NCBI GenBank assembly: GCA_003024175.1
Contig: MDYQ01000070.1
Location: 46,173 to 110,172 of the forward strand
Length of the DNA stretch: 64,000 bases
Origin: Planoprotostelium fungivorum
Lineage: Eukaryota; Evosea; Variosea; Cavosteliida; Cavosteliaceae
Direction of reading: 5' to 3'
Shown: positions 50,097-61,585 of the stretch, piece after piece
Layout of the letters: the number at the start of each line of letters is the position of its first letter
Numbering within the stretch: position 1 is the first letter of the stretch
Notes under the pieces: generated by a model
What the model was told of the DNA's origin: nothing
Database searches by the model: none
What the model saw: only the letters and a program-made list of their open reading frames with translations
Translations under genes and position numbers: made by a program

Positions 50097-53000
50097 ATGT
50101 TCAAGATGGAACTCAAGTGAAGACAGCAGAGTGGGTTAAATATTCGTCCTCACATCGTCTGACTCAGACAGTAATAATGACGCAGCCAAGTCATACGAAC
50201 AACAGGTGGGGAGTGTCACATTACGGATAGATTGACCGCATGCAGCTTCTAGAGAAAGAGAAGATCATACAATTGTTAGTGAACAGACTGCGACGATATG
50301 AGGATATCGCCCTTCCTCTTTCAACTGATTCAGATGACACTGATTCCACCATCGATAAGACTAAAAGAGGAGAGCGCTATCGATTCTATAAACCCTCGTT
50401 CGGGATGTACGAAGTGAGTGTGATGATGCCAACGGGCTCCAAGTATGACCGATGAAAACAGCCGACTTCTATATCGAGTGGCGGCAGCAGTATGGGATCT
50501 GGACTGGCCGGTTCATCCACACAAAGAGACGACTGCTATCAACTTTCCGATGACAGCATCGTAGGGTCAGAAGACTACGAAGTGGAAGAAGTAGAAGTAG
50601 AGGAAGGAGTAGAAGAGACAGAGAAACAGATCTTAGAGAAATCTGTACAAGATAAGACGAGAACAGTGAAAGACAAGGTGATGATCATCATGCGATGGAC
50701 TCTCTCGACGAGAACTAAATGATAGTAGATATTTGAAGAGTGTCAACTGATCATAGATAACATGATCGACCATGTAGATAGAACCGGTAACAGTGCATAT
50801 CGTGATTGGAACGGTGAATACCAGGTGATTTCGGGTAAACAAAAGAATTCCTTCGAGCTAACTCGTGAGACAGAAATACTATGGCGAATTCGTCAAGCTC
50901 GTATCACCGAGACAAGTGACACAGATCAAGAATCCAGACATCAACCCTGATGTCATGGACAATCTCAATCGCGTGTCTCAGCAATTCGGTGAGAAGGTGG
51001 AGAGAGATGAAGAATTCATCGCATTACAGCTGACACCGCTACGATCTATGCGAAGATCATCATCAGTGAATCTGAGCTTCCGTTACAGAGAAAATCCATC
51101 AAGCCCATCGGTGTGTCCATTCCATCAATGTAAAGCCTAACTTCCTCTTCTGATCATCATGTAGACATCGGTGGTGTGGCAGGAGGCATGAAGTACAGAG
51201 TACAGAACATCATGTTCAAATTCGCATTCGATATTCTATTGGTGGAAGAGCCTCCGATGTGGATGTACGGTGGATCTCAAGCTGACCACAGAGCCGCAGC
51301 AAAGGCGGCAGGAAATGAGATGAAAGGCTTGGAGGCTCACTCTTCCACCTACGTAGAAGGATTATCATACCCTATGATGGCTCTCGTGGATTATCTCGGA
51401 TTCAGAGTCGTTGCCATGGCAGTGTTACCCATCGATAAGGTGATGATGATCATGTGTCATCGATCATCTCGGCGAGAGATGATCGCGATGACGATCGTGA
51501 TGAGCTGATGTAGATAGACGACACTTGTGTACGGAAGTGATGATGGAGGAGCGACTGTGAGAGATTCAGATCCAGAATTATCCTCCAAGATGAAACTCGC
51601 CGCCGAGCGCCTCAACTTGAAGGGTCACGTGACCGGACACAATGCCGAGAACTCAAAGGAGATTTACGGTCCGGGAGACATCGAGGGCCACAGAGGTCAC
51701 GTGAGCTCTCATTCCAATGAAAATTCCATCGACTCACTCTCCACAGGATGGTCGATTGTACGTCGTAGGTGAGTTGTAGTCTGACGATCTATCTCGAAAC
51801 GAGATATTCATAGCGATCTGCAGATTTCGCTCGATTGATGCCCCCCGCCGATCCATCGACCAGATTACAGATCAAACCCAGATCTGTCTTCTACGAATGT
51901 CTGAGACCAGAAATCGTTCTGACCCATCCAACACCGTTGTGCAGCGATGCGTTCACCAGGTGAGAGAAGGAGGAGAGAAGAGAGAGTGAAGAGAACAGGT
52001 GGAACAGTGATCCGGAGGAGAAGAAGAGAAAGGAGAACAACGATCAAGTTAGAGCCGCGACGAAAAATCTTCTGTCAACCAACATCGAATCCACTGTGAC
52101 CATTCAGAACAGAGTTGCACCCTTGTGGAAGAACGTGTTAACCAGTGGTGAGGGAGAATCATCTCATTCATCTCATCGTTCAGATCGAGACGTGATGTGA
52201 TGATGGAATTGACGATGTGTATAGGTTTAGACACGGAGACGAAACAGAAGATCTTCTTCTTGACCACGCTCATTCACTTTGAAGGAGCAAACTTTCGCTA
52301 TCTCGGCAAGATCTGGTCAACGGTGGAAGACGAGGTTCTCAAGAAGGTCATCATGTCTGTTGCCATCGCTCGCTGTGCGAAATCTGAATTGAGGGAGATC
52401 ATGAGATTGAGAATGAGACAAGTCCAAGCTCCATCCGACGAAGGTGAATTATCTTCATCTCCTTGTTGTCTCTCTGATCGACCGTGAAGACTTCAAGGGA
52501 GTCGTTGCGAGATTTCTCAATCAATTGATCGGAAATTCGAAAAACTCAAAGTTGTACTGGAAGAGAGATCTATGTCGACAACTGAGAGATTGGTTCTGGG
52601 TGCGTCGAACGAAATGAACTTGAAGTAACCGAACACAGTTTGATCTGTCACCTCAGCAGATCGAAGAATTCGACGTCCACAAGATGGCCGACCTCAGAGT
52701 ACTTCTCAATACGACTCTCCTTCTCAGTTCCATCGAGGTTAATTCATCATCGTTAAGAAATCGATTGATGTGAATCAGGTACTGAGTGAGACGAGAGAGA
52801 TCTTGAAATCGAATGAGAAGATTGCCAGATTGCAGCTGACACCACTGGACATCAAAGTCATCCGAGCGAGGACCAAGCAGAGATCGGACATCTACTTCTC
52901 GTATGGAATGCTGACGATGCAGAGAGTCAAGAAGACGAAAGAGAAGGCGGATATGAAGGAGAAGAACGAAGTGTACACCGATTATCTGAGAAAGCAGATA

Positions 53001-53449
53001 TCGCTGGCTGCAGCCCATCTTCTCTTCGCCGTAGGTCAGTCGTTTCATAGAAAGATCCGTAGTTGATCTTTCTGCAGTGAATAACCCAGCTTCTGGTTTA
53101 TATCTATTGTGTTGGGCGGATGCAAACATCGAATTGGCCAAAGTGTTACAAGGAAAGGTCTCAGACTTTACGTACAGACAGATCTACAGTTCGATCTTCC
53201 GTTCGTACAAGAGTGAGTATCCCTTCGGTACCTTCGTTACATGTGAAGCTGAACGTTGCAGTCCTCCCTGACTGCTCCGGCCGCTCTGAGATGTTAGAAG
53301 AAGTGAGCAGATTACACGCGAAAGTCTGTGAAGATGCGGGAGACGTCAAGAAGAGAGATTTCCTCCTGCGGCTCGCAGGCCAAGCCCACAGCTCAGAGTT
53401 CGATTGGAGATCGATATCCTTCATGTCGATTCTGCACGATTCGATATAA
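50097..53449 (+). CDS. CLU-domain protein (clustered-mitochondria family)
   Basis: A multi-exon cytosolic protein. The likely start is ATG 50097 (MFKMEL), spliced to NNDAAKSYEQQ and then LLEKEKIIQLLVNRLRRYED. This gives an N-terminal coiled coil, followed by a Ser/Asp/Glu-rich linker. The CLU core has AYRDWNGEYQ, TIYAKIIISESELPLQRKS, GGVAGGMKYRVQNIMFKFAF, KAAGNEMKGLEAHSSTYVEG and LVDYLGFRVVAMAVLPI. LVYGSDDGGATV and SFRFARLMPPADPSTRLQIK complete the core. These correspond to the DWNEEFQ, VDVEGLY, VDYRGYRV, YGSxDxGKTV and DxxRxFPPD landmarks of CLUH. The C-terminal half is helical, without clear TPR repeats. CLU proteins bind nuclear mRNAs for mitochondrial proteins. This one is a divergent member, so the same role is not assured. 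AATAAA follows at about 53503. Confidence 0.7.
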
Positions 53450-53526
53450 AAGACACAATCACTTTATCGTCTGTTCATGAATAAGGCGATTTTAATTAAG
53501 AAATGAATAAACAACCTTTATTGTCT

Positions 53527-56500
53527 TCACACCGACACTTCCTCGTAAGTCCCAGGGTCTTTGTCGTTGTGCTGTCTCTCACTTGAGATGACCACCGTGT
53601 TGATCCTCCTTCCCACAACTCTCAACGACATCCTTTCCTCCGCCGCTTCTAACGTGCTAATCTACGTCAGTCCAATTTTACGATGAGATGAATACGTACC
53701 ATGCGTTGATGATATCCGTCCACCCTTGCAGCCTCTCCATGTTCCCCAACACCACTTCACACGAGACACCAAACGAGTATCTATCACCATTCAGTCGAGT
53801 TGTATGCAATATCGATATACACACGTGTCTCCCTCTGCGGTCAACCTCTTATCTCTCTTCACTTCCGGTGCCTAACTCGGTGTGAATGGATCGTGTCATA
53901 AGATGAATCTCACCGTGTATCTCTCCATCGATTCAGGAAGGTCATCGTAAGACTCACAACCATAAGCAGATAACTTGGCGTTAAAAGACGCCGTTACATA
54001 TACTTTCTCTGGGTTCAACCTGCCGTGCACGATTCTGCTCTCGTGGAGATAACTCAGCCCCGCCACAACATCTCTCATACTGAACGTCGTGTCATTCCAC
54101 GAATCCAAGAGAAAGTCTCACATGCTTCCCACTTGATGAACGTTTCGAATCAGACCCTTCTGCATCACCTGTATTCCATCACTTCTCTCTTCTCTCTTGA
54201 AGATGAGAGACGATATCACCTGAGACAGTGAGCCCTCTTCCATGTAATCCGTCACGAAGCACGTCGACACATCTTCCGTGTACATTCCCAGGTACATCAA
54301 CACGTTCGGATGATGTACGTCCTACCTCCATCAGTCGATGCATTCGTCTCTCTCTCACCTTCAGCATGTTGGCCTCTCTGATCAACCGCATGGATCTCTC
54401 TCTGTTCTCCGTCTTCTTGATGGCCACCGCAGTCGTTCCACACTTTCTTCCCTCGTAGATGACGCTCTCTCTTCCCCTACCGATCTCTCTGATGGACCAC
54501 ACATCCTATCTCTCTCAATCTCCTCTCTTCTCTTCTCTTCTCACCTGGATCTGACTCAAGTGAATACCCGAATATCGATTCTTCTTCCTCTTCCGGATCA
54601 TGATCACTGCGACGACCACAACAACTGATGATTCGATCAGAAGAGAGAGAACGAGAGGACCCACCGATGGTCAAGGGGATGATTCCAGCGATGGCAATGA
54701 GATAAAGTTTGTCGTAATTTGTTCTTCCCTGCGTGAATCCCTTCGAAGGGACGATCGATGGAGACGTTCCGATGGTGAAGTTTGTGAGGTGATCGCAGAG
54801 ACAAGTCACTCCGTTCTGTCCCACATGTGTCTCACATCCTCCGCTGCTCCATCCCTTCCTCTCTTCGTTCCACCACAAGCAAGTCATCCCTTATTCAGGT
54901 TCATCTTCTCTCCTCTCACTCTCTATCTCACCTTCATCGATGGTGACATTGTGAGGTAGAGGTAGGTCGATTTGAATCTTCTCTGATGTGTCTCTCACCG
55001 AGACGAGAGTGTGATCGACGTACAGACTGAGACCCACTATATCACTCCACCTGAATTCTCTTCAGTTGGATCAATTTGAAAAATCGATCTCTCACACATT
55101 CCACTGTGGATCAAAAGGTAAGATGTTCCCCACGATTCGACTGAATAAGACGAAGACCCTCGAGCTGGAATTACCGAATAGATTCTCAACGACAGAAGGA
55201 GGAATAGAGAAGCTCGTGTTCGTGTCGATCAATCTTCCATTGGCGGTCCCCGTCTGTTTCTCTCAGTCAATGTCTCGTTTTAGATGGATGTCACCTGTTC
55301 GATGATGGCAGCGTAGAGTGAGACACCACCTTGATTACTGACGGTAAAATTCTGTGAAGACGAGAGGGCTGCATCTACAACGCTCTCGATCGTCCCGAAC
55401 AATTGTGCCGCAGAGACTGTAGTCACGTTCAGCCGCCTCACTACATCCTGAAGACTCGACGTGTTGTAGAGCGCGATATTTCTCTCTGAGAAAGTTCCTT
55501 CGGTAGCTTGCTCATACCAAGAGAGTCTCACACTCGATGGACAGTAAGAGCAGACGGAGGCAGGTAAGTCCATGATGAGTTGAAAATGACTGCCAGAAAC
55601 TGGGAGACAAGAGGTATTCGAGATTCCTTCTGACGTGTGATAGAAGAGACACAGGGAAGAATTTCGACCGGCGTTCGTACCTGATGGAGATCAGCAATGA
55701 TACAGGTCGATGGCATCACCGTTCACGATGAAGGAGGAGGGTGTCATTGTGATGGAGGTGATGTTGGGGGAAGGATATCTGAAAGGGAAAGAGGTCTCGT
55801 GGTGACAGAAATCACCGACGATGTTGAGATCGAGTCCTTTGCCTTCTGGTATTTGAGTCATCAGCAAAGCAGCCCCGGCGAACGTGTAGTTGAGTTGAGA
55901 CCTCGTGCCATCTGATTGAACCAGGTAGATTGTTGGGTCCTCATCTCCGTTCAGCCCAGATTCTCCTATAATATAGAGGATTCCTCCGTCGGTGGTGATG
56001 TTCTGCATATCGATGGATTTGATGACGTTGTTGGACCAATAACGATTATTTTGTGGATCGAGCTGCACGAGTTGTCCCCCATCGGTGAGGATCAGCCGAT
56101 AATCTCTATTGATGTTCCGGTTTGTGCCTGATCCATGGCACTTTGAATTGATGTCCCACAGATACTCAGTCGAGTTGTAGACTACAATGTTGCTATCTTA
56201 TTTCTATGTCAGATGAAGGTGATCGCGAGCAATGCCTAATCACCAGGTTGCACGATGAGGCGACAATAAGAATTGGGAGTCGTTGGGTTGATGTTTTGGG
56301 AGCGCCACCTCCATCTGCTCAGATCTTGAAAGTGAACGACCTGAAGGTATCCTTCGGTTGTCATCTGGGCCAGAATCAGATCGATGGGACCATTTATAGA
56401 TGTTAACAGAACGATATGACACCTCCAATCGCCACTGTCCATTCATTGAAACCAGAGTCTCATTCTGTGCATCATCAGTCTGCACCGTTGCATTCAAGAG

Positions 56501-56617
56501 AGAGTATCCAGAGAAGAGAGGGGCATCGTGTTCAATCCACAATTGTCCTGTGATCTGAACGAGGAGAGCCACGAGGCAGAAGATCCTCAGCCCTCGGCTT
56601 CCGCTTTGGTGGTCCAT
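53527..56617 (-). CDS. B-lectin, GAIN/GPS, single-span receptor with pseudokinase domain
   Basis: ATG 56617 (MDHQSG) gives a signal peptide LRIFCLVALLVQITG; an ATG at 56659 is also open. The extracellular part has bulb-lectin repeats: RLIVQPDSNIVVYNSTEYLW (spliced) and RLILTDGGQLVQLDPQNNRY with W following. A GAIN-like region follows (LFGTIESVVDAALSSSQNFT). The GPS at 54887-54768 has CLWW, W, GC, TCLCDHLTNFTI, so all four Cys, both Trp and the HL/T cleavage site are kept. One membrane span, split by an intron, ends in RKRKK. The kinase keeps GRGRESVIYEG and VAIKK but has IVHGRLNPEK for HRD and LSAYGC for DFG, and lacks a recognisable RP helix; C-terminal exons are the least sure. Stop at 53527. 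It is convergent with the CLU gene. Predicted: a surface lectin receptor, autoproteolysed at the GPS, signalling without its own catalysis. Confidence 0.75.
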
Positions 56618-56927
56618 GTGCTGGTCGACCCTCAGATCTCTGAGAGCGGTTAGATGCATTCTCGTCCAGACAACACCCGACTGCCTAAACCGCGAGAGAT
56701 TGACACATGGGTTGCTTCAGAGACGACCTTATGACATAAAGGGCTCAGTTTCGAACAGTTCCAAAGACTCTTCGAGCTCGTACAGTGAAAGGACGACTAC
56801 CACGATATGACGCCATCGAATAGCTGTCAAGGTGGCGAGCATGGTTTGGACAGAGCGATCTTCTCTCTTTTCTTTCATCGTGGTATGATTACAACGCGTC
56901 GATCTTGGGTCCTCATCACACACGGCC

Positions 56928-58085
56928 ATGCAGAATCCGAAAAAGGGAAAACACAACTTCGCATGTCTCGCTTGCAGAGCTGCTCACACGTGTTGTGATG
57001 AATGTATACACGTGTCACAGTATGAATCGACAATTGACACCTTCAGCTCGACCATGCTCGAGGTGCACTCGCTTGGGAAAAGAATGTATCGAAGCCCCGG
57101 TACCAAAGAAGAGGAGATCTGATGATCGAGATAGCTACTCTGATACCTCCTCCCCCATACCATCCGCGTCGGTCATCGAGTTACCTCAATTCTTTACCAT
57201 GCATACACTACTTCACCATCAACAATCACACATCACGGTGAAGAAGCGATCGATTGCTCCTTCTTAATCATACATTTCAGTCTCAACATTCATTCTCAAA
57301 TTCAGAACCGCCTTCCCTTCAAGCAGAATCAACTTATAGTGTGGATTCGTTCACCTCTAATGAGGGCACTCCACGAGAACATGGTGACTTTTACTCCCAG
57401 CTGGCCATGCTCTTTGTCAATCGGTGTGGACACGAGATGATGTCCGAAAGATCAAGCTCACATCGTAAGAGGATGGATGGACGGAAAAGAAGCGAAGGCT
57501 TGCACGAAGAGCATGCAATCGACCTCTTCGTCTCCTAGTCGTCAGCTGCTGAAGGAACCTGTGGAGAAAGATCTGGAGGTGAAGAGAGTCTGTTACAACA
57601 AGCTAAACAGCAGTCAGGAGCAGAAGAGAATCATCGATTTGAGCCCAATTCCTTGTGTACTCTTCAGTTTGTGGAAGACAGTGAGACACGATCACTTCAT
57701 TCCATCATCACGAGATCTGATTCCCATGCGAGGTGGCTCATGCCAACAGTGCGTTCGTCCATCTCAGTGGATGGTCTTTAGAACAATTGTGCGAATTGGA
57801 CGCCATCGAATGCATCGGACTCTTTGATTATCATCCGAAAGACATCCGCATCATGATCTGGTCTGCATCAGGTGATGCAGAGCCTCTGGTCGCATCTTGT
57901 TATCTGCAGACCTCGGTGCCGAGTGACAAGTTCAAGACGGAGAGGCGGCATGGATTGGTGACTGATGACAATTCACCACACATGATGATACTGATGACGA
58001 ACCGCAGGATTTTGTGAAGGGAATATCGTGGACACAGACAAATCCCTTCTCTCATGCAGTTTATTTTATGCCTGCACCGATTTAA
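56928..58085 (+). CDS. Zn2Cys6 transcription factor with PAS-like domain
   Basis: Exon 1 starts MQNPKKGKHNFACLAC and continues RAAHTCCDE. Splicing at GTATAC joins SRPCSRCTRLGKECIEAP, completing C-x2-C-x6-C-x5-C-x2-C-x6-C, the fungal-type binuclear zinc cluster. A basic stretch PKKRRSDD follows. The middle is Ser-rich and disordered. Further on, IPCVLFSLWK and VAHANSAFVHLSGWSLEQLC resemble a PAS core. The last exon reads LDFVKGISWTQTNPFSHAVY and stops at 58085. Zn2Cys6 plus PAS is the layout of fungal AcuK/ERT1 gluconeogenesis regulators; outside fungi such factors occur in amoebozoans. Nuclear DNA binding is expected; target genes are unknown. It ends about 100 bases from the convergent oxidase gene. 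Confidence 0.75.
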
Positions 58086-58187
58086 GTCATCAGTCTATTT
58101 TGCAAGCTTATAAAGTTGAAATGAATCATTTCGATTTCAAGATCGTGAATAATGATCAGGAAGGAAACATTCACAATTTATCAAAGT

Positions 58188-60292
58188 CTACATCTGGCGT
58201 GAATAGCATTTCCAGCGATCGGAGCTGTCTTGTGCTGCGCCAACACCGTGCCACACCTGAAAGTGATTCTCCGGGTCCCATCTTCTCTTCACTTGCAGCA
58301 ATCTCTCATAGTTTTCACCCCAATACGCCTTGGTGTGATTCGGTTCAGTCAGGCTGGACTGGACAGAGTCACTCGTGCGTCACGGTGACGACTCACCTCT
58401 CCAAAGTAGACCGCCCCGTCGGGAGTGTAATCCCTCAGCCTCTTCACGAAAGATTCACTCGAGACAACGTGCCACAGTGATTTGTACTGACAACGTCATC
58501 AAACGTCACACCTTCTCTCACTCACCCAGATGGGATTGACGCTCGTCTGGATCTCCTTGACTTGACCTGGTCCAGCGTGGCCGATGATGACCGGGTAGTA
58601 GTCGTTGGCTCTCATCTTCTCGTCCAGCGCAGAGTAGATCACGTCGGTGAGATTGGTGGGACCATCGATGAAGTAGTGGGCAGGCAGGATACGAGAGGCC
58701 GTTCCACCAGTTCCTCCCATGATGGCATCAGAAGATGTACCAAAGTTGGGGACGTAAAAGTTGTACCAATCGGAATACTCTCGATAGATCGGCTGACCAT
58801 CTGCCGTGAGATTCATATCCGGTGTTAAGATTCCGTATTGCGTCATGAGTTGGGTCAGCGGCCTCAGACTCTCTCTCAACTGCGTCAGATTGCCCTGAGA
58901 AGAAGGCAGGAGGAGCAATGCCTGAAGGCTACCGGGGGTCAAAGTGGTGGCACCTCCCACACCCAGTTCGGACAGACGAGGCTGGATCTTGACGAACGAA
59001 GCTAGGATCTCCTTGAATGCCCAAGAAGTGAAATCGAGGGAGACCGTGAAGCTCGCCACGTGAATGGAGGATGCAGCGCGAGTGCGGTAGGTGGCAGACG
59101 TGACGACTCCCCAGGTACCTCCACCTCCACCCCGTACCGCCCAGAACAGATCGGAGTGATGACACTGACTGATGGCCCTCAGGACACCATCAGCTGTGAC
59201 GATGTCCATAGAGATCAGATTGTCTGCTCCCAGGCCAAATGATGGTGTGAGAAGAGAATGGCCACCTCCCATGACGTATCCTCCGGCCTGTCAGAGTGTC
59301 AATCTGACGTTTCCACGTCAACGTGACTTACCGAGCCGACGCTGGTGGCTAAACCACCCACGATATAGCGACTGTGATTGTGAGCGAAAGTGTAAGCCTG
59401 TAATAGGTCACGCTTCGGTTCAGTCGATGCGGCTCACCTCCACCCACTGTACACCTGAACCGAGCGTCATAGCCCCCTCATAGACTTCAGAGCAACCCTT
59501 AGGTACGAATCGCTCGTGCAACTGGAAGAGTTCAGACAATGAGAGATGGTACGCCCCACCTGAATGTTCTTCAGCTTGTGAGTCCACACGGCTACACCTC
59601 CGTAGCCAATACTGCGACCGGACAAGTCATGGCCTGTGTTCTTCACCACGATGCGTAACTTGTGTGCGGTGGCAAACTGGACGTATCGACGGACGTCCTC
59701 TGCGTCTTGAGCGTGGACGGAATAATTGGGGACATTTCCCTTCGCGCGGTCAGAGGCGTATGAGATGGAATGTGTACCTGATCGCAAGATCCGTTGGTGA
59801 TGGTTGTGGCTACACAAGGAGTGTCGCTGCAAGACTCCCAACCGGCGTACTGATAAGAAGAAAAATGGTCAGCTGTGTGAGTCAGGATTGATGATCGTGA
59901 TGATGTCGAAAATTCACCTCGAAATGGGCCACTCAAAGCAGATAGCCCGTATTTACGGCAAGATTCTACGTCGAAAGAAGGATCGTCTGCATATGTCACC
60001 CCAGTCCCAAAGATTCGCGCTCACCTCTATAACATACAGCGGCAAGCGGTCTCTCTGCAAACAAACGACCATTGACGGATCGATTGAAAGCATCAAAGAT
60101 GTTCACATTTGGAAAGCATGATTGTCCAGTACGACACCAGTCATCGGAAGGAGAAGGAGAGGCAGGGTTTAGGGGTCCAGTGGATATTAACGTGGCAGTG
60201 GTGCAGAATGCCAGTAACAGAATGCTGAGAACAACGAAGGAGAGAATCAAGTGCCTCATCTGGTAGAGTCGAGCTGAGAAGGACAGTCTCAT
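58188..60292 (-). CDS. Secreted FAD-linked oxidase, berberine-bridge-enzyme type
   Basis: A multi-exon minus-strand gene. The start is ATG 60292, or 60259, which places the signal peptide (LILSFVVLSILLLAF) closer to the N-terminus. The mature part has CRTGQSCFPNVNIFDAFN. The FAD domain has NVPNYSVHAQDAEDVRRYVQ, then LRIVVKNTGHDLSGRSIG, whose His is the expected covalent flavin site. GGYVMGGGHSLLTPSFGLGA has no Cys at the second covalent site of plant enzymes. SDLFWAVRGGGGGTWGVVTS follows. The C-terminal BBE segment reads AYWGENYERLLQVKRRWDPE and ends at 58188. Members oxidise sugars, alcohols or alkaloids with O2. The substrate here is unknown. It is divergent from the RTA1-like gene, with about 200 bases between starts. 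Confidence 0.85.
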
Positions 60293-60493
60293 GTATTTTA
60301 TGATCGAAGAGAGTGCTTAACATGATCCAGTTCCGACGCGTCGGGACGATTTGAAAATGACCTCCGTTGGGGTTTACCAAAAGTCCGTCGGGGTCTCATT
60401 TTCCAATTTATCGCCAACGGACAAAGATGAACCAAACCAAACGGTTCATGTGTTCATCTTGACTATTTCACGAACACCATCGAATAAGTAACG

Positions 60494-61585
60494 ATGTCAG
60501 ACATCAACGAATATGTGTAAGTTAGATATTTGACGAATGCTAAACGTTTCAGGGCCCTCTATAACCCGAACGGTGCGGCATCCCTCACTGCATTTTTTGT
60601 CTTTGGAGCGGTTGCAATAGCATACTGGATCCGTGAGTCCAGTGACGACACCGAACCAAACTCATCATCGCTTAGGTTTCTTCAGGGAGGAACGTCCCCG
60701 GCCACGATGGATGTTAGCCGTCATCACCGCAACATGCTTCATGTCTTTGGGTTTCATCTGTCGTTTTTCGAGAAGAAATGGCATCTCCGCTTGGTCCTGG
60801 TTGTTCGAAACCTTGGTCAGTGTTTTGTCACACGTGAAGAATGTTGACAATCCTCCGCAGTTCATCCTGATCTCGCCCTGTGGACTTCTTGCTCAAGACT
60901 ACGTCTTACTACCTCGCCTTGCCAGTTCATTGGAGGCAAATCAATATCTGATCCTTCCTCAACGAGCCATTTTGGCCATCTTTGTGACGGCCGATGCCAT
61001 CACTGTCTGCTCACAATTGGCCGGTACAGCTCTCACCATCACCTTCGGTGACTATCTCATCTTGTTGTAAAATGTCCGTCATCGAATCTGATACGATATG
61101 ATGGTAGGCGATCTGGTTCCCATCGGTGTGAAGATAGTCATCTCCGGTCTGTGGGTCCAACTGGTTTTCTTCAGTGCTTTCCTCACCACCTTCATCATGT
61201 TCGGCGCCCGAGTGTACGTCTCTGTGCATCCTTCACCCTGATCATTTCGTAGTTGCAACTGGAAAGAGAACAAGAGTGAACCTTGGAATCAAAGACCACG
61301 AACTCTTTATTTGGCTCTTTGCGTCAGTTGTGCTTGCATGATGATTCGCTCGATATACCGTATCGCAGAATACATGTCGGGGTACGAACCTCTACTCCAA
61401 ACATTTCATATTGATCAGGCGACAGGGGTAACTCTAAATTGGCCCACAGCGAGATCGCTTTTTACACGATGGACACATTGATGGTGCTCATCAACGTGTT
61501 GGTCTTTGTCGTCGTGTGGCCGCCTTACTGCTTACAATCAAAGTACATAATCGACAAGCACACTACTCTACCATTGGAAGATTGA
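60494..61585 (+). CDS. RTA1-like seven-helix membrane protein
   Basis: A multi-exon gene. Exon 1 is MSDINEYV with a GTAAGT donor; it joins ALYNPNGAASLTAFFVFGAV, matching the YxPNxAxN start of RTA1 proteins. Further spans are RWMLAVITATCFMSLGFICR, PQFILISPCGLLAQDYVLLP, IFVTADAITVCSQLAGTAL, DLVPIGVKIVISGLWVQLVF and FSAFLTTFIMFGAR. Next come CVSCACMMIRSIYRIAEYMS, then NSEIAFYTMDTLMVLINVL. The order LLAPA-like, FVxxDxxSxxxQxxG-like, IxxGLxxQ and RxxYRxxEY follows the RTA1 family. Fungal members act in resistance to 7-aminocholesterol or in sphingoid-base tolerance at the plasma membrane. The family is mostly fungal, so presence here is notable. It ends at 61585. Confidence 0.8.
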
